From Pedobacter sp. UBA5917 (lineage in GTDB: Bacteria; Bacteroidota; Bacteroidia; Sphingobacteriales; Sphingobacteriaceae), in contig NZ_DJDT01000317.1 in NCBI RefSeq assembly GCF_002432345.1, positions 1 to 46,063 on the forward strand: a stretch of DNA of 46,063 nucleotides. The letters are read 5' to 3'. The notes below the pieces were generated by a model, which did no database searches, was not told where the DNA came from, and saw nothing but the letters and a program-made list of their open reading frames with translations. The position numbers were made by a program, and so were the translations under genes. Shown in pieces: positions 43,595-46,063 of the stretch; the stretch's first letter is position 1; each line of letters starts with the position of its first letter.

Positions 43595-44441
43595 GTATGC
43601 TATTTACCATATCAATGTTGGCAATAGCAAAGTAATTTTCTCTCTCCTGTGAAAAGGTAATGGGGTAAACCCTATTTTCTTTTGTTCGATATCCACAAAG
43701 CTGGTAACCATATTGAAGTAAATAGTTGAGAAGTTCTTCTACGGTAGTGTTGGAATTGATCAATGTTTTATTAATCTCAAGCTGGATTACAAGAATTTTT
43801 TTGTTTTTTAATAAATTAGCTGCCCCTTTTAATACGCTTAGTTCAAAACCTTCAACATCAATTTTAAGATATTTAATAAAATCAACAGGAGATATTTTTG
43901 CATATTGATCTAAACTTTGTGCTGTGATTTTAACATTGTTGTTGTTTTGCCTATTGCTGATATGGTTCTCACCATCAAGCATTGTAGTAAAAAACAGATC
44001 TATTGCAGCTTCGGCCAATGCAATCCTGTTAGTAGTGGTCCTATCCGTTATCTGATTAAGCGATATATGGTTTTCTAACTTCTGAAAGTTTTCGGCGTCT
44101 GGTTCAAATGCATGTATCCTTCCTGATTGATTGATAAATTGGGACATCCAAACGGTATACACACCAATGTTTGCGCCTACATCAAATACAACATCATGCG
44201 GTTCTACTAATTTGGCAATAAGGTTAAACTCTTCCCAATCAATAATATAATTGTACAGGACCCACATCGATTGAAATGAATTATAGCAAATTATAATTTT
44301 TCTATCCTTCCATAGGGAGTAGGTTAGATTTTTTATTTTGAGCAACCGGATAAATTTCCATTGGGTAAACCTCAGTAAGGCTTGGAATGGTCTTTTTTGG
44401 TTATATGGGTGTTTAAACAGAGTTTTTAAAGAAGAGATCAT
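43581..44441 (-). CDS. FkbM-family methyltransferase
   Basis: 286 aa. The SAM-binding motif I is DVVFDVGANIGVYTVWMSQF, followed by IHAFEPDAENFQKLENHI and the family segment DFIKYLKIDVEGFELSVLKGA. FkbM enzymes O-methylate hydroxyls; in EPS loci they are thought to methylate sugars, possibly capping a chain. Start ATG at 44441 with a 4-bp overlap. Confidence 0.92.
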   Translation of the reverse strand: MISSLKTLFKHPYNQKRPFQALLRFTQWKFIRLLKIKNLTYSLWKDRKIIICYNSFQSMWVLYNYIIDWEEFNLIAKLVEPHDVVFDVGANIGVYTVWMSQFINQSGRIHAFEPDAENFQKLENHISLNQITDRTTTNRIALAEAAIDLFFTTMLDGENHISNRQNNNNVKITAQSLDQYAKISPVDFIKYLKIDVEGFELSVLKGAANLLKNKKILVIQLEINKTLINSNTTVEELLNYLLQYGYQLCGYRTKENRVYPITFSQERENYFAIANIDMVNSILEQK

Positions 44442-45472
44442 TGCTGTTTTAAAGTGTTATGCTTCTGATAGTATAACTCAAGATACTTATCGGTTATATG
44501 TTTACTATTAAAATTGTTAAAGGCATATTGCCAAACATCTTTTCGCGGTAAAGTGTACAATTTAACAACACTACTTATCATTTCTAGGAGCGAATTACAC
44601 ACGAAGCCTGAAATTCCATTTTTTACGATTTCAGCTAGTCCGCCCCTTTCAAATCCTAATACCGGAGTTCCGCAGGCCATTGCTTCGATCATAACTATCC
44701 CGAAAGGTTCATTCCAAAGAATAGGCATGAGCAATGCCTTTGCCTGTTGAAGAAGCGCATTCTTCTGTAAATCATTTACCACTCCAATATACTTTATCTT
44801 TTCGGAGAGAAAGGGCGCTATCTTCTCCTTAAAATAATGCATTTCTCCTACCGGAATATTACCTGCAATAATTAGATCGCTGTTGGTTTTTAAAGCAACT
44901 TCAATAGCAATGTGCGTACCTTTTATATGCTCTATCCTTCCTAAAAATACAAGAGGAGCTGAGGAATTATAAGTAAAATTAGGCTGATAAACATCCATAG
45001 GAAAACCGTTATGTATAGCTATAGCTTCAGCAAAGCCACTTATTTGGTTAGATATATAATTACTACAACCTGTAAAGCTTAATGTATTCCTTTTACTTAT
45101 AGAAACAGCCTTTTTAATTTGAGCTATTGTGGGTTCGCGCTGATAGGACATGATTTTTGGTATGGACGATTGCAAAAACGGAAGCAGATATGCTAGCCTG
45201 CCAAAGCTGTGGATGATATCAGGCCTAAATTTTCTGATCTTATTTATCGTAAACAGATTATGCAAGTGTTTGATTTTACTATCCTGATTGCCATATGGAA
45301 TCAATGGAACGGGAACCACTGAGTCTTTATGTCCAATCAATATAACATGATGTCCTTTCTCAACCAGATGTTTAATCAAAAAATCTATAATCCTTTCTAT
45401 CCCTCCATATCCGATAGGAGGGACAGGGAGAAAAGGATCAGCTATAATTGCAATTCTTAACCTATCGGCCAC
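44438..45472 (-). CDS. Family 4 glycosyltransferase
   Basis: 344 aa. IADPFLPVPPIGYGGIERIIDFL is the classical GT4 N terminus. LVFLGRIEHIKGTHIAIEVAL starts the donor half and NEPFGIVMIEAMACGTPVLGFERGG is a textbook EX7E donor site. Start GTG at 45472, overlapping the upstream gene by 11 bp. Confidence 0.93.
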   Translation of the reverse strand: MADRLRIAIIADPFLPVPPIGYGGIERIIDFLIKHLVEKGHHVILIGHKDSVVPVPLIPYGNQDSKIKHLHNLFTINKIRKFRPDIIHSFGRLAYLLPFLQSSIPKIMSYQREPTIAQIKKAVSISKRNTLSFTGCSNYISNQISGFAEAIAIHNGFPMDVYQPNFTYNSSAPLVFLGRIEHIKGTHIAIEVALKTNSDLIIAGNIPVGEMHYFKEKIAPFLSEKIKYIGVVNDLQKNALLQQAKALLMPILWNEPFGIVMIEAMACGTPVLGFERGGLAEIVKNGISGFVCNSLLEMISSVVKLYTLPRKDVWQYAFNNFNSKHITDKYLELYYQKHNTLKQQ

Positions 45473-46063
45473 TGTATTTAATTTTTATTTTTTTTGTAAG
45501 TTTCCATCCGATCAACCGATCGAGTATGCCTGTTATTCCTTGATTACTTGGTGAATATTTTTTTCCTGTGAGTGCAAAAAATTGCTTTGCACCCGCCGAA
45601 TAGTAATCGGGACGGTGGTAATAAAAATGGTATATCCAACCGCTCCAATATTGAGCTAATGCTTTTTTAACTCTGTAACTGTCCTCTTTTTCGAGTAAAC
45701 TACGCGTTACTGTAGAGAGGGCGATAAAAGCGGATTGTAAAGCCCGATCACCCGATATGTTAGAAAGTGAATTGGGAACGTCTTTCCTATAATAAACGAT
45801 AGATTCTGGATTGTATATAATTTCCTTGGCATTCGGGATTAATCTGCAGAAAAATTCGAAATCGTCAATTAAAGAAAGTTCCCCATTCCAGAGGCCCGAC
45901 TTTTCGATTAATCCCCTTGGAATAAGAAACATTCCGCATTGGGTAAGGTTGAGCCCTTTTGCCCCGTCAGCCATCAGCCAGTCCATCGGTTTTAATGAAC
46001 ATCTTACAGATGCTGGATTTTTCCGGTTGTTATTAATATCGTTATTGTAAAATTCTTTTAGCT
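45462..46063 (-). CDS. Family 2 glycosyltransferase, N terminus beyond the window
   Basis: The frame has no stop from 45462 to the right edge. An internal ATG at 45986 is not the true start, because the codons upstream of it stay open through a segment reading KNPASVRCSLKPM. About 200 residues are visible. MFLIPRGLIEKSGLWNGEL and IDDFEFFCRLIP are the C-terminal part of a GT2 domain (the acceptor ED-like motif is IDDFEFF). About the first 100 residues, with the nucleotide-binding part, are missing. It is the most upstream visible gene of the EPS operon. Confidence 0.82.
   Translation of the reverse strand, partial: LKEFYNNDINNNRKNPASVRCSLKPMDWLMADGAKGLNLTQCGMFLIPRGLIEKSGLWNGELSLIDDFEFFCRLIPNAKEIIYNPESIVYYRKDVPNSLSNISGDRALQSAFIALSTVTRSLLEKEDSYRVKKALAQYWSGWIYHFYYHRPDYYSAGAKQFFALTGKKYSPSNQGITGILDRLIGWKLTKKIKIKYSGR

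Noticed and set aside
45462..45986. A complete 174-aa protein starting at the ATG at 45986
   Set aside because: The frame remains open upstream to the window edge and the visible part is only the C-terminal portion of a GT2 enzyme, so the gene is truncated by the window.

Overview
The window looks like chromosome of a Bacteroidota bacterium of the Sphingobacteriaceae, most likely Pedobacter or a close relative. The reasons are an exosortase-Y type exopolysaccharide locus, GIN-domain (DUF2807) proteins, secreted GH2 and GH43 glycosidases, many lipoproteins without assigned function, promoters of the TTTG-N19-TAnnTTTG type, and REP-like extragenic palindromes. The genus is inferred; no rRNA gene is present to test it. 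I saw no tRNA, rRNA, insertion sequence or CRISPR.

Layout. 1-3.8 kb: the 3' tip of an upstream gene, then a GH2 and a GH43 enzyme separated by extragenic palindromes, probably the end of a plant-polysaccharide utilisation cluster. 3.9-11.9 kb: housekeeping and unknown genes (GNAT, two membrane proteins of unknown function, a MOSC protein, an MscS-type channel, small secreted or membrane proteins). 11.86-13.3 kb: a Fic gene preceded by eight 28-bp palindromes at strictly alternating 41/31-bp spacing. 13.3-15.5 kb: a membrane-anchored unknown and a six-hairpin glycosidase-like protein. 15.6-21.8 kb: a TetR-controlled RND efflux operon (tetR, tolC-like, adaptor, permease) with a 19-bp palindromic operator exactly between the promoter elements. 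22.0-26.6 kb: lipoproteins, two paralogous GIN-domain proteins with duplicated upstream regions, and between them a second, unrelated Fic-like gene whose catalytic histidine position is Gln and which has its own palindrome array ending on its start codon. 26.9-31.8 kb: GDPD, peptidase E, an acyltransferase, a Crp/Fnr regulator and a membrane-bound AraC regulator. 31.9 kb to the right edge: a tightly packed minus-strand operon of 13 genes for an exopolysaccharide (seven or more glycosyltransferases, FkbM methyltransferase, acyltransferase, Wzy-like polymerase, exosortase Y, O-carbamoyltransferase). It continues beyond the window.

Most notable is the pair of Fic-family genes. They differ in sequence and domain order, yet each carries a winged-helix domain and each lies behind its own array of palindromes spaced by near-multiples of 10 bp. 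In both, the start codon sits where the next half-site would fall. This points to autoregulation in which the Fic protein, or a partner, binds a phased operator array. The sequence-level observation is direct; the regulatory reading is inference.
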